A stretch of DNA of 24,714 nucleotides from the NCBI GenBank assembly GCA_902489645.1, contig CABUAW010000039.1, positions 1-24,714 of the forward strand, in the 5' to 3' direction. Position numbers and translations under genes: made by a program. Source of the DNA: an uncultured Lachnospiraceae bacterium (GTDB lineage Bacteria; Bacillota; Clostridia; Lachnospirales; Lachnospiraceae). The notes below the pieces were generated by a model, which did no database searches, was not told where the DNA came from, and saw only the letters and a program-made list of their open reading frames with translations. Shown one piece after another: positions 1 through 8,053 of this stretch (position 1 is the first letter of the stretch; each line of letters starts with the position of its first letter).

Positions 1-1878
1 TGTATACAGTTAAACCCAGTAAAATCAACGCATGAGGGGAACTGGCTACATTTTAATTTCCAATTTGAGCGGGGAGTCGGTTATTTTACTTCCGGATGGT
101 TGGAACATAATGCGGAAGGGATGGCTGAGTTTATAAGCCATGGAGGGAAAGCCAGATGGATTACCAGTCCTATATTGGATGAAAAAGATTTGGAAGTATT
201 TCGAAAAATTACAGAGGAAGAACGGGAAGCTTATTTGGGAAGGCTCATTGATTTTAGCGTCGAGAAACTGCAGTATGAGATGAAAAAGGATGCCAGAAAT
301 TTATTGGCATGGATGATTCATGACGGTGTACTGGAAATGCGGTTTGCCGTTCCTGTCGGGCAGTTAGAAGGTGGAGATTTCCACGATAAATTTGGCAGTT
401 TTTATGGCGAAAATAATAATATTGTAGCGTTTACAAGTTCCATTAATGACAGCCAAAAAGGTTTTGTTAACTATGAAGGAATTATGGTCTTCTCAACCTG
501 GATGGGAACAAAAGCCTATGTTGATGTTGTAACAAATAAGTTCAAAAAGATATGGAATCATCAAGATGCAAACTTAAATTGTTATCGAATGACAGATGCT
601 GTAAAAAATAAGATTTTTCAATTGCGGACATCTGAACGGCCGTATAACCTGTCAAAGGTTCAAAAAGATAGATGGCGTCATCAGGATGAAGCCATGGAGT
701 GTTTTCTGAAAAATAAGAATGGAATATTAGAAATGGCAACAGGAACCGGAAAGACATTTACGGCTATAAAGATTGCAAAGCATATGATAGATACTGGAAA
801 GGTTAAAAGAGTTGTCGTCTGTACTTTTGGAAATGATTTATTAGAACAGTGGCATAAAGAAATTTTGCTGCATATGGAAAATGTTGCCGTGTTCAGATAT
901 TATGAATCAATATATAAAGATTTGGCGCAGTTTTTATTATACAAGAAGCCGGGAGTAATGATTTTGACGTTGGATGCAAAACGTGTAAAGGATACCATTC
1001 AGCGTTTGAATCGTCGGGATATGCAGGCCAAAGAGACAACCTTGTGGATTTTTGATGAAGTACATCGGCTGGGAGCTAATTCTCTGCGTCAAAGTTTATC
1101 CGGGATGATACAATCCTTTCAATATCGCTTAGGTCTAAGCGCAACTCCATTACGCGAATTTGATGAGGCAGGTAATCAGTTTATCAGAGAAGAAGTAGGT
1201 AAAGTAATTTTCCGGTTCGATTTGAAAGATGCTATAGAAAAAGGAATTTTATGTGAATTTAACTATATTCCCATGGAGTATGAGCTGACAGATGAAGAGA
1301 AAAGAAAAAAGAGGGATATTATTGCCAAGTATGAAGTAAAAAAAGCCAGAGGAGAGTTCGTAGATGATACGGCTATGTACCGGGATTTGGCTATGGTAAA
1401 TAAAACTTCTATGTCAAAATTGCTTTTGTTCAGGAAATTAATATCTGAAAAAACAGAACTGTTGAATCGTTGTATTATTTTTGTGGAAACCATGGAATAT
1501 GGGGAAGAGGTTCAGCGAATCTTAAACGATTATGTTTATAAATACCATACATATTATGCAGATGACCAGAAAAATGAACTGACCAGATTTAGCCGGGGAG
1601 AAATTCAATGTTTACTAACATGTAAAAAAATCTCTGAGGGAGTGGATATAAAATCGGTTAAAAATATTTTCTTATTTTCTTCAGATAGAGGTAAGTTGGT
1701 TACGACGCAAAGAATAGGTCGGAGTTTGCGGATAAATTCGGAGGAACCTGATAAAAAAGCAAATATTGTGGATTTTATTTGTCTGTCAACAAAGAATAAT
1801 GAGATAGAGGAAATACAGGCGGATAAAGAACGGAAGGAATGGCTGGAGGATTTAGCTGAAACCAGGAGGAAGGAATAA
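1..1878 (+). CDS. PLD-like domain + DEAD/DEAH-type helicase, 5'-partial, of the defence island
   Basis: The reading frame is open to base 1, so the gene begins outside the window; the first internal ATG (base 100) is not a convincing start because the preceding codons continue a conserved-looking domain (GYFTSGWLEHNAEG). 625 residues are visible. Numbering from base 1, a phospholipase-D-like N-terminal domain shows SGWL, GGKARWITSP and an H-x-K (H128, K130) followed by AFTSSIND. The superfamily 2 helicase core follows: Walker A ATGTGKT (bases 736-756), DEVH (1054-1065), SAT (1138-1146) and motif VI QRIGRSLR (1708-1731). It probably uses ATP to translocate on or remodel DNA. The next gene starts immediately after its stop, so it heads a tight operon with an SMC-like ATPase. 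Helicases of this build occur in restriction and defence loci, including next to dnd genes; the role here (sensing or processing foreign DNA) is inferred. The family call is firm, the function is not. Confidence 0.88.
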   Translation, partial: CIQLNPVKSTHEGNWLHFNFQFERGVGYFTSGWLEHNAEGMAEFISHGGKARWITSPILDEKDLEVFRKITEEEREAYLGRLIDFSVEKLQYEMKKDARNLLAWMIHDGVLEMRFAVPVGQLEGGDFHDKFGSFYGENNNIVAFTSSINDSQKGFVNYEGIMVFSTWMGTKAYVDVVTNKFKKIWNHQDANLNCYRMTDAVKNKIFQLRTSERPYNLSKVQKDRWRHQDEAMECFLKNKNGILEMATGTGKTFTAIKIAKHMIDTGKVKRVVVCTFGNDLLEQWHKEILLHMENVAVFRYYESIYKDLAQFLLYKKPGVMILTLDAKRVKDTIQRLNRRDMQAKETTLWIFDEVHRLGANSLRQSLSGMIQSFQYRLGLSATPLREFDEAGNQFIREEVGKVIFRFDLKDAIEKGILCEFNYIPMEYELTDEEKRKKRDIIAKYEVKKARGEFVDDTAMYRDLAMVNKTSMSKLLLFRKLISEKTELLNRCIIFVETMEYGEEVQRILNDYVYKYHTYYADDQKNELTRFSRGEIQCLLTCKKISEGVDIKSVKNIFLFSSDRGKLVTTQRIGRSLRINSEEPDKKANIVDFICLSTKNNEIEEIQADKERKEWLEDLAETRRKE

Positions 1879-2064
1879 ATGAAATTATACACAGAGATGA
1901 AAGCTGCGATTAGCGATACAGCGGATAAATTAGAAGAAACGGACGAATTTCGAAGAAGATTTAAAAAAATGATAGAGAACTATTTTTCAGAAACTTGTTC
2001 GTTATCGGATATAGAAAATGTCATTAATTTATCGATAAGTGCGGAGGATAAACAGTGCGAATAG
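1879..2064 (+). CDS. small charged protein, unknown function, defence operon
   Basis: 61 residues, starting directly after the helicase stop (TAA-ATG with no gap) with a strong AGGAGG-like site at about 1864-1874 inside the end of the helicase gene. Its last codons overlap the GTG start of the downstream ATPase by 10 bases, so translation of all three is probably coupled. The product is rich in Lys, Arg and Glu and is predicted to be mostly helical (DKLEETDEFRRRFKKMIENYF), with one Cys in the middle and one near the C-terminus. It has no signal peptide or membrane segment. I do not recognise the family. The tight position between a helicase and an SMC-like ATPase suggests a small adaptor or subunit of their complex; this is inference only. 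The clear ribosome binding site and conserved spacing make it likely to be a real gene. Confidence 0.65.
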   Translation: MKLYTEMKAAISDTADKLEETDEFRRRFKKMIENYFSETCSLSDIENVINLSISAEDKQCE

Positions 2065-3953
2065 AAATAGCAGGCTGGAAATATGTTAATATCAGAAAGT
2101 TTGAAGATTTTGAAATTAATTTAGCAGACAAATCCGGGAAAATTACTTTACTTATGATGCGGAACGGAACTGGAAAAACGACAACGATTCATTTGATTCG
2201 TGCGGTATTGAGTGGTCTTGCTGAGAAATGGAATTCCGATGAAGTTAGAGCTTTTGCGCCTTCGAATGACGCTGTGAAAAAGGGAGAATTTCATTTAAAG
2301 ATAAAATATGACCATAAACTATATCATTATATTTTGCACTTGGATTACGAGATTGGAAAAGCCTATTATGAGACAAGCCGGTTTGAACGGAGAGGCGGAT
2401 TGGAGAGCGGACGCCAGATGCCCCATGAACTTAAAGGATTGATGAATCAGGAAAACTTTGTCAATCGGTTTATTTTTGATGGAGAGCAGGCCAGGAAGAC
2501 ACTGGGGTCAGGAAATCGGGAAGCTGAGAAATCGATTGTTTATTTATATCAGGTAAACAAATTAGACGAACTGATAGGGGATATTAAGGACCTGGTGAAG
2601 AGAAAACAGGAAAATTCAGAAAAATCATTAGAGAGAAGTATAAAAATATTTAGAAGTAAAATGGAAAAAGGAGAGAAGAATTATTATCGTTTATTAGAGG
2701 AACAGAAACGGTACAGGGCGGAAATAGAGCTTAGTGAAAAAGCCTTACAGGATTTGGAACAAAGATACAGCGACATTATTGCGGAGGATGATAAGTTAGA
2801 ACAGGAGCAGAGGACACTGGCTGAAAATGAAAAAGAAAAAAAGCTTCAATTGAGTAAAGGAATAAATGAAATTCTGAAAGAAAGTAAGCAGCCGTATAAT
2901 GTCAGCAGCATTTTTGATGAGCGTTTAAAATGGTTGTCTAAAAATATGCAGGTATTGAAATTGCCGAAGGCGACAGCTCAGGAATTTTTCAAGGAGTTGG
3001 CGGAGGGAACAAGATGCATTTGCGGACATGAAATCGGAGAAAAAGAAAGAGAATTGATTTTAAAAAATTCCGAAAAGTATTTGGGAATCGAGCAGTTTTC
3101 GACATTAAATGTTATTAAACATAAAATACGGGAGTATGAATGTTCGGATATAATTTACCGGAAACTGGAAGAGGTTGGAAACTGTGTGGATGATTTACGG
3201 AGAATACATAATGATATGGAACGGATTGCCATTGAAGTTGCAGGCAGAGGAAATACAGAGGTATTGGAAATAAAAAAACAGATGAATCAGCTTCGCGGGA
3301 ATCTATTAAAGTATGAAGAAAAATGTGAAAGACTGGAAACGAAAGATTATGTGATGCATCCGGATTTGAATGAAAATACGAATATTGAAAAAGCCAGAAG
3401 GTTTTGGGATACGGCGAGGGACAATTATTTAAGAGTGACAGATACGTATGCATTTACTAAAAAAGCAGAAAAGGTTATTGGATATATTCAGGCGATAAGA
3501 GAAAATACATTAAAAAATTTAAAGGAAAATATTTTAGAAACAGCCAATATGAAAATAAAGCAAATGATATCCAATGATTCTATAGAAATAGAGAAAATAG
3601 ACGGTGATTTATTATTGAAGAATCGCAGAGGCCTGAGTGAAGGACAGACGTTAGCTGTGGCATATGCTTATATAGGGTCGCTATTTGAACATTCAGAGAT
3701 AGAATTTCCTTTTGTGGTAGATTCTCCGGCCGCTTCTATGGACCTGGAAGTCCGAAGGGAAGTTGCAGCCGTATTGCCAAGATTATTCCAACAACTGATT
3801 ATATTTGTGACATCCGGTGAAGTGGCCGGCTTTGCCGAATCTTTTTATGCGTTGGATAATGTAGAATATGTAACGGTAGAGGAAAGAGATAATTTGATTC
3901 GATGTATCGAGGGCAAAGACTACTTTTCACAATTTCAGGTTGAGGAGGGATAA
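2055..3953 (+). CDS. SMC/RecF-like ABC ATPase with CxC element (DndD-like paralogue)
   Basis: 632 residues from a GTG at 2055, chosen because GGAGG (2043-2047) is 7 bases upstream. The protein has the split head of SMC/Rad50/DndD-type ATPases. The Walker A region is MRNGTGKT (residues 35-42), the ABC signature LSEGQ (527-531) and Walker B FVVDSP with D556. A long charged, coiled-coil-like middle (about 180-300 and 365-500) is interrupted by C321-I-C323-G-H, in the place of a zinc-hook-like turn. The usual first Gly of Walker A is Met35. It sits between the 61-aa gene (10-base overlap) and the 155-aa gene (2-base gap), so it should be made together with the helicase. Likely role: ATP-driven DNA-binding or sensing subunit of the restriction half of the island. 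It is distinct from the true DndD encoded at 8054-9991. Family confidence is high; role inferred. Confidence 0.85.
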   Translation: MRIEIAGWKYVNIRKFEDFEINLADKSGKITLLMMRNGTGKTTTIHLIRAVLSGLAEKWNSDEVRAFAPSNDAVKKGEFHLKIKYDHKLYHYILHLDYEIGKAYYETSRFERRGGLESGRQMPHELKGLMNQENFVNRFIFDGEQARKTLGSGNREAEKSIVYLYQVNKLDELIGDIKDLVKRKQENSEKSLERSIKIFRSKMEKGEKNYYRLLEEQKRYRAEIELSEKALQDLEQRYSDIIAEDDKLEQEQRTLAENEKEKKLQLSKGINEILKESKQPYNVSSIFDERLKWLSKNMQVLKLPKATAQEFFKELAEGTRCICGHEIGEKERELILKNSEKYLGIEQFSTLNVIKHKIREYECSDIIYRKLEEVGNCVDDLRRIHNDMERIAIEVAGRGNTEVLEIKKQMNQLRGNLLKYEEKCERLETKDYVMHPDLNENTNIEKARRFWDTARDNYLRVTDTYAFTKKAEKVIGYIQAIRENTLKNLKENILETANMKIKQMISNDSIEIEKIDGDLLLKNRRGLSEGQTLAVAYAYIGSLFEHSEIEFPFVVDSPAASMDLEVRREVAAVLPRLFQQLIIFVTSGEVAGFAESFYALDNVEYVTVEERDNLIRCIEGKDYFSQFQVEEG

Positions 3954-3955
3954 AA

Positions 3956-4423
3956 ATGCCGTTTCGGATGCCGGTAAAAACACGAAGGTTTTTTAAAGAT
4001 ATCTATGATAAAAAGAATAAAGACGGGATGAAATTGAAACTGCAATTTGACGGTTATTATTTTTCTTTATTGGTTGGTTTAGCCAGCGGAATGTATGATG
4101 CGGAGGCTGAGCTGGAAGGCAGCGAATTTTTTGATGAGTATCCTCAGGAATACAGTGAAAGTAAGGAATATATAGCGGCTTTATTGATTGCTACGGAAAT
4201 ACAGCTTCAGGGCATTGCAGAGGAAGATGCGGAGGCCATGGAACAGTTAATGAAAGATTTCATTGAACCGAAGTCAAAGACATTGCTGACACTTAAGGGA
4301 GAACAGAGATTAAATCAATATGCGGCCAGAGGAATTGACCTTATGATTGAAGAATTCGGGGATGCTCCTCTGGAACTGGATGTATTTTTGAGAGAATACT
4401 TTGAATATTTTCCTAAAGGATAA
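3956..4423 (+). CDS. 155-aa protein of unknown family, defence operon
   Basis: 155 residues; ATG at 3956 lies two bases after the ATPase stop, with GAGGAGG at 3942-3948 as ribosome binding site. The product is soluble and acidic, especially in the middle (residues about 45-100, many Glu/Asp), with a basic N-terminus (MPFRMPVKTRRFFKDIYDKK). Helices are likely throughout, for example FDGYYFSLLVGLASGMYD and EYIAALLIATEIQLQGI. No catalytic motif, cysteine cluster or membrane segment is visible. It does not resemble DndE, which is encoded at 9988-10377. I do not recognise it. Its fixed position directly behind the SMC-like ATPase and 36 bases before the DUF262 gene suggests that it is a specific partner in the same complex, but that is inference from order alone. 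Confidence 0.75.
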   Translation: MPFRMPVKTRRFFKDIYDKKNKDGMKLKLQFDGYYFSLLVGLASGMYDAEAELEGSEFFDEYPQEYSESKEYIAALLIATEIQLQGIAEEDAEAMEQLMKDFIEPKSKTLLTLKGEQRLNQYAARGIDLMIEEFGDAPLELDVFLREYFEYFPKG

Positions 4424-4459
4424 AAAGTAGCGGTATAAAAATACAAAGGAGAAAACATT

Positions 4460-6445
4460 ATGGCAGATATTGAAGGAACAGTATGCAGCGTGGAAAAATT
4501 CCTCTCGACCCAGAAAGTCGAATTTTTTATGTCAAGTGAACAGGAAGAAAAAGTACAGTTTTCTTTAGCGGCGGGACGAAAATATATCATACCTTATTTC
4601 CAGCGCGAAATACGATGGAAACAAGAAAATATGATTGAATTATTAAAAGATATCGATGACGGTTCCTGCTTTTTGGGAAATATTATCTTAACAAATACCA
4701 AATATGGGGAATATGAAATCCTGGATGGGCAGCAGCGATTGACAGCGCTTTTAATGATTACAATTTATCTGCACAATACTTATGAAAAAATTTTTATCAA
4801 AAAGTTTGATTTTTGTCCGATTGAAAATCAGGGCTTTGAAAAACTCATGTTGTTGATAGAAAATGGATTTGACGATAAAAAATTGTCCGATGAAGAGAGA
4901 GAAGCGTTGGAAGCCAGCGATATTTATAAGCAAAAAGAAAATTATAAGCGTTTATGGGAAATAATCGGGGAGTCCAACATAATTCATCCGGAGAAAGTTG
5001 CCGTCTATTGGGATAAGCTGCGAAAATGTAAGCTTAATGTGATTGTCAATAATGAAAAAGATTCGAAAAGCAGTATACGTTATTTTTTGGACGTCAATGT
5101 AAAAGGGGTAAAACTGGATACAGAGGATATTTTTAAGGCGTATTTGTTTAGTAATACAGCAAGCCGCAGTTTGAATGAAGATATTTTTGAAAAATGGAAG
5201 GAAATAAAAAAAGCATCGATTCATTTGAATAGTATCAAAGGAAAAATTTATCCATTAATGCTGACTGTTTCACAGTATTTTTATTGTGATTTGTATTTAA
5301 GTAATCCATCAAGATATAAAAATTTAGAGTTTTATGATAATTTTACATTGAAGCGGAAACTGGAAACTTCGAATGGGGTTACTTATCAGAAAGGCGAACA
5401 TATCATAAAGACAATCAATGATAATCAATATATGCTTAAAGCGTTGGACGAGATGACCGGGTTTCTCAATTTTGTCAGCGATGTTATTGAAAATGACCAA
5501 CCGGGGCAAAAGCAGAGAGAACTTTTACGTAAACGCGGTAAAATTGAAGTTGGCGAAGGGAAGATTATTTACAACTTTATAAAGAAAATTATGCTGGACA
5601 CCTTGGATGCACCGAAGATTTTAGTTATGAAGTATGTTCTGGATGTTATGATGAATGAGAATTCTTCAAAAAGTGATTATAAAAAGATTTATGGTGTTTA
5701 TTTTTTATCGATACTTTTTGTTTTATTTGGAGAAAAGAAAAGCAGTGCAGAGATATCAAACATTGTCAGAGCTAAAGACTGGTATGCAGAATTAATGAAA
5801 CAGATAAAAAAATATTTGAATCCGGCAGAATCTGCAATGAAACAAGTCGATGTTCAGAAAAAATATACGATTAAAGATAACGACCAGGACGATAAGTTCC
5901 GATGTAAGTCATTGGCTACGGTGTATAATTTTTTTGAAATTAAGAAGGATGGTACAAATGGCGGGGAAACTGTAGGGATAAAGAAAGGAAAGCTTACAGA
6001 GTTGGCCGAATATGTAACCAATGACAGAGATTACAGTATAGAGCATTTTGTAATTAATGATAAGGGTAATTATTCAATAAATGTTGGAAGCAGAATATTG
6101 GAGGACAAATATCCGTCTGGTATCGGTGTGAACAGCAAATCTTTATTTAATTTTATTTTTATTCCCCAAAAGCATAACAATGAAATGGACAATATGCTTT
6201 TATGCGATAAGATGGATTATATTGAAAAAAATGTGGAAATAAATTGTGAATACTCTCAAATGGCTTATGATATATTTAAAAATAATATGAAGCCTTTCCC
6301 AGTCATAGCGGCATCGGATACGGATGATGAAGCTAAGAAAAAATGGAGAGACTATTATGTCAATGATTTCAGAAACCAGTATGCGGCGTGTGTAAAGCTA
6401 ATTGTTGAGAATGTCCAGTATAAATTCCATAATATGATGAATTGA
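4460..6445 (+). CDS. DUF262 + DUF1524 protein (GmrSD/SspE-type restriction effector)
   Basis: 661 residues; AAAGGAG (4445-4451) precedes the ATG by 8 bases. The N-terminal DUF262 domain is clear: IPYFQREIRW (residues 44-53), LGNIIL, then ILDGQQRLTALLM with D89-G-Q-Q-R93, the nucleotide-handling motif of this family. The C-terminus carries a DUF1524-like HNH nuclease pattern: IEHF with H529, then SLFNFIFIPQKHNNEMDN with N564 and H572-N573-N574. The middle is helical and variable. In GmrSD and SspE proteins the DUF262 half binds or hydrolyses nucleotide in response to modified DNA and the DUF1524 half cuts or nicks DNA; SspE responds to phosphorothioate. Placed between the helicase/ATPase genes and dndC, this protein is the best candidate nuclease of the island. 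The family assignment is firm, while the HNH residues and PT-dependence are inferred. Confidence 0.85.
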   Translation: MADIEGTVCSVEKFLSTQKVEFFMSSEQEEKVQFSLAAGRKYIIPYFQREIRWKQENMIELLKDIDDGSCFLGNIILTNTKYGEYEILDGQQRLTALLMITIYLHNTYEKIFIKKFDFCPIENQGFEKLMLLIENGFDDKKLSDEEREALEASDIYKQKENYKRLWEIIGESNIIHPEKVAVYWDKLRKCKLNVIVNNEKDSKSSIRYFLDVNVKGVKLDTEDIFKAYLFSNTASRSLNEDIFEKWKEIKKASIHLNSIKGKIYPLMLTVSQYFYCDLYLSNPSRYKNLEFYDNFTLKRKLETSNGVTYQKGEHIIKTINDNQYMLKALDEMTGFLNFVSDVIENDQPGQKQRELLRKRGKIEVGEGKIIYNFIKKIMLDTLDAPKILVMKYVLDVMMNENSSKSDYKKIYGVYFLSILFVLFGEKKSSAEISNIVRAKDWYAELMKQIKKYLNPAESAMKQVDVQKKYTIKDNDQDDKFRCKSLATVYNFFEIKKDGTNGGETVGIKKGKLTELAEYVTNDRDYSIEHFVINDKGNYSINVGSRILEDKYPSGIGVNSKSLFNFIFIPQKHNNEMDNMLLCDKMDYIEKNVEINCEYSQMAYDIFKNNMKPFPVIAASDTDDEAKKKWRDYYVNDFRNQYAACVKLIVENVQYKFHNMMN

Positions 6446-6471
6446 GCAACATAGGAATGGGTATTTCTTTC

Positions 6472-6500
6472 TTGTGTTCATAAAATATCTGTTATATAAT
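6472..6500 (+). promoter_or_regulatory. promoter for the dndCDEA operon
   Basis: TTGTGT (6472-6477), a 17-base spacer, then a perfect TATAAT (6495-6500). The start of transcription would fall near 6507, about 50 bases before the dndC ATG. It lets the modification genes be expressed separately from the helicase/ATPase/DUF262 genes upstream. Confidence 0.7.
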
Positions 6501-6507
6501 ATAGAAT

Positions 6508-6540
6508 AATGCCTGCAACAAAATGATGTGCAGGCATTTT
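6508..6540 (+). terminator. perfect 10-bp hairpin at the dndC leader: terminator or regulatory structure
   Basis: Arms AATGCCTGCA (6508-6517) and TGCAGGCATT (6529-6538) are perfect reverse complements around an 11-base loop, followed by a short run of four T. It comes 62 bases after the DUF262 stop, so it may terminate the upstream operon. It also begins at the predicted transcription start of the dndC promoter, so it could instead be an operator or a 5'-end stem of that message. The T run is weak for a terminator, hence the open call. Confidence 0.55.
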
Positions 6541-6558
6541 CGAATGAGAGGATTACGG

Positions 6559-8052
6559 ATGATTACAAAGCAAGATATACAAAATACATATAAAATAGTG
6601 CAAAAGTTATATTTGGAAGATGATATTCCATGGGTTATTGGTTATTCAGGAGGAAAAGACAGTACAGCGACATTGCAGTTGGTATGGCTCGCCTTGTCCG
6701 AGCTGTCCGAATTGGAGAGAAATCATAAGCCGATTCATGTGATTAGTACGGATACGTTAGTGGAGTCCCCGGTTATTGCAAAATGGGTGGAAAAATCTTT
6801 GGATTATATCCAGCTTGAAGCCGGGAAACAGCATATGCCTTTTATTAAACATCGATTGACTCCCCAGGTGAATGATACTTTTTGGGTGAATCTTCTGGGG
6901 AGAGGATATCCGTATCCAAGGGTTACGATGCGCTGGTGTACAGACCGGTTAAAAATTAAACCTTCCAATAAATTTGTAAAGGATGTTGTATCAGCCTATG
7001 GAGAAGCCATTCTTTTGTTGGGGACGAGAAAGGCAGAAAGCGCACACCGGGCTCAGAATATGGAATATTATGAAAAAATGCGAGTGAGAGATTATTTAAG
7101 TCCAAATGGAAGTATTCAGAATGAATTGGTATTTTCTCCGTTGGAAAATTGGACCGATGATGACGTTTGGTATTTTTTGCTGCAGTATAAGAATCCGTGG
7201 GGATATTCAAATAAAAATTTAATGAGCCTGTATCGAGGTGCTTCTGCGGATGCAGAGTGCCCGATTGTCATGTCTGCGGATACGCCGAGCTGTGGAAAAA
7301 GCCGTTTTGGCTGTTGGATGTGTACGATGGTCGAAAAAGATAAATCTATGGAAGCCATGATAATGAATGATGCTCAGAAGGAATGGATGACACCGCTGTT
7401 GGATTTGCGTAATGAAATTGGAGATGCAGAAGCCGACAGAGAGCGGAGAGATTTCCGTAAAATGCGGGGAAACGTTTTCTTATATAACGGAAAACTTGTG
7501 CATGGTCCATATAAAAGGGAAGTTCGTGAAAGATGGCTCAGACGGTTATTGGAGGTCCAGAAGCAGATTAATGAGGATGGCCCGGAAGAATTTGCTGATT
7601 TGGAATTGATTACGAAAGAAGAGTTAAATAAAATTAGACAGATATGGCTTGAAGAAAAGCATGAGTTTCAGGATAGACTTCCCGAAATTTATGAAGAGGT
7701 CATGGGGAAAAAGCTGGAATTGGAATATCATTCAGGAAGTGCCTATGGTGATGAAGAATGGCAGCTTCTTCAAAAGGTATGCGTCGATATGTATAAAGAA
7801 GAAGAGCTGGCTTTTGAATTGTCCTACCGTCTGATTGATATTGAAAATCGATTTTCCACCTTGCAGAAAAGAAAAGGTATTTACAGTAGTTTGGAAAATG
7901 AAGTGAAGAAGTGTTATTTCAGCGGTGAAAAAGATGCGGAAGAATTTGCCTATCAGAGATTAAATTGGAAAAAAGAGATGGGAGTATCTTATGACCTGAA
8001 AGCCGAGAAAAAAGAAGACCTGGCCGAGTGGGAAGAAGGCGGAGGAAGATAA
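6559..8052 (+). CDS. dndC: DNA phosphorothioation sulfurtransferase DndC
   Basis: 497 residues. I chose the ATG at 6559 over an in-frame ATG at 6523 because 6523 lies inside the hairpin loop, whereas GAGAGG (6546-6551) sits 7 bases before 6559. DndC is a PAPS-reductase-like PP-loop enzyme that activates the DNA backbone with ATP for insertion of sulfur as phosphorothioate. The PP-loop is SGGKDS (residues 30-35), with RWCTDRLK and the long insert typical of DndC further on. Four cysteines, C234, C245, C252 and C255 (CPIV...SCGK...GCWMC), form the expected [4Fe-4S] site. The gene is followed after one base by dndD, with GGAGG at the end of dndC serving dndD. An assimilatory CysH is unlikely given the cysteine pattern, length and neighbours. 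Confidence 0.93.
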   Translation: MITKQDIQNTYKIVQKLYLEDDIPWVIGYSGGKDSTATLQLVWLALSELSELERNHKPIHVISTDTLVESPVIAKWVEKSLDYIQLEAGKQHMPFIKHRLTPQVNDTFWVNLLGRGYPYPRVTMRWCTDRLKIKPSNKFVKDVVSAYGEAILLLGTRKAESAHRAQNMEYYEKMRVRDYLSPNGSIQNELVFSPLENWTDDDVWYFLLQYKNPWGYSNKNLMSLYRGASADAECPIVMSADTPSCGKSRFGCWMCTMVEKDKSMEAMIMNDAQKEWMTPLLDLRNEIGDAEADRERRDFRKMRGNVFLYNGKLVHGPYKREVRERWLRRLLEVQKQINEDGPEEFADLELITKEELNKIRQIWLEEKHEFQDRLPEIYEEVMGKKLELEYHSGSAYGDEEWQLLQKVCVDMYKEEELAFELSYRLIDIENRFSTLQKRKGIYSSLENEVKKCYFSGEKDAEEFAYQRLNWKKEMGVSYDLKAEKKEDLAEWEEGGGR

Positions 8053-8053
8053 G

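Noticed and set aside
1879..3953. 61-aa gene plus ATPase as a toxin-antitoxin pair
   Set aside because: The ATPase is a full-length SMC-like protein in a larger operon, and the small protein has no antitoxin DNA-binding motif.
6523..6558. In-frame ATG upstream giving a 12-residue longer DndC
   Set aside because: It lies within the loop of the 6508-6538 hairpin and lacks a ribosome binding site; the ATG at 6559 has a good one.
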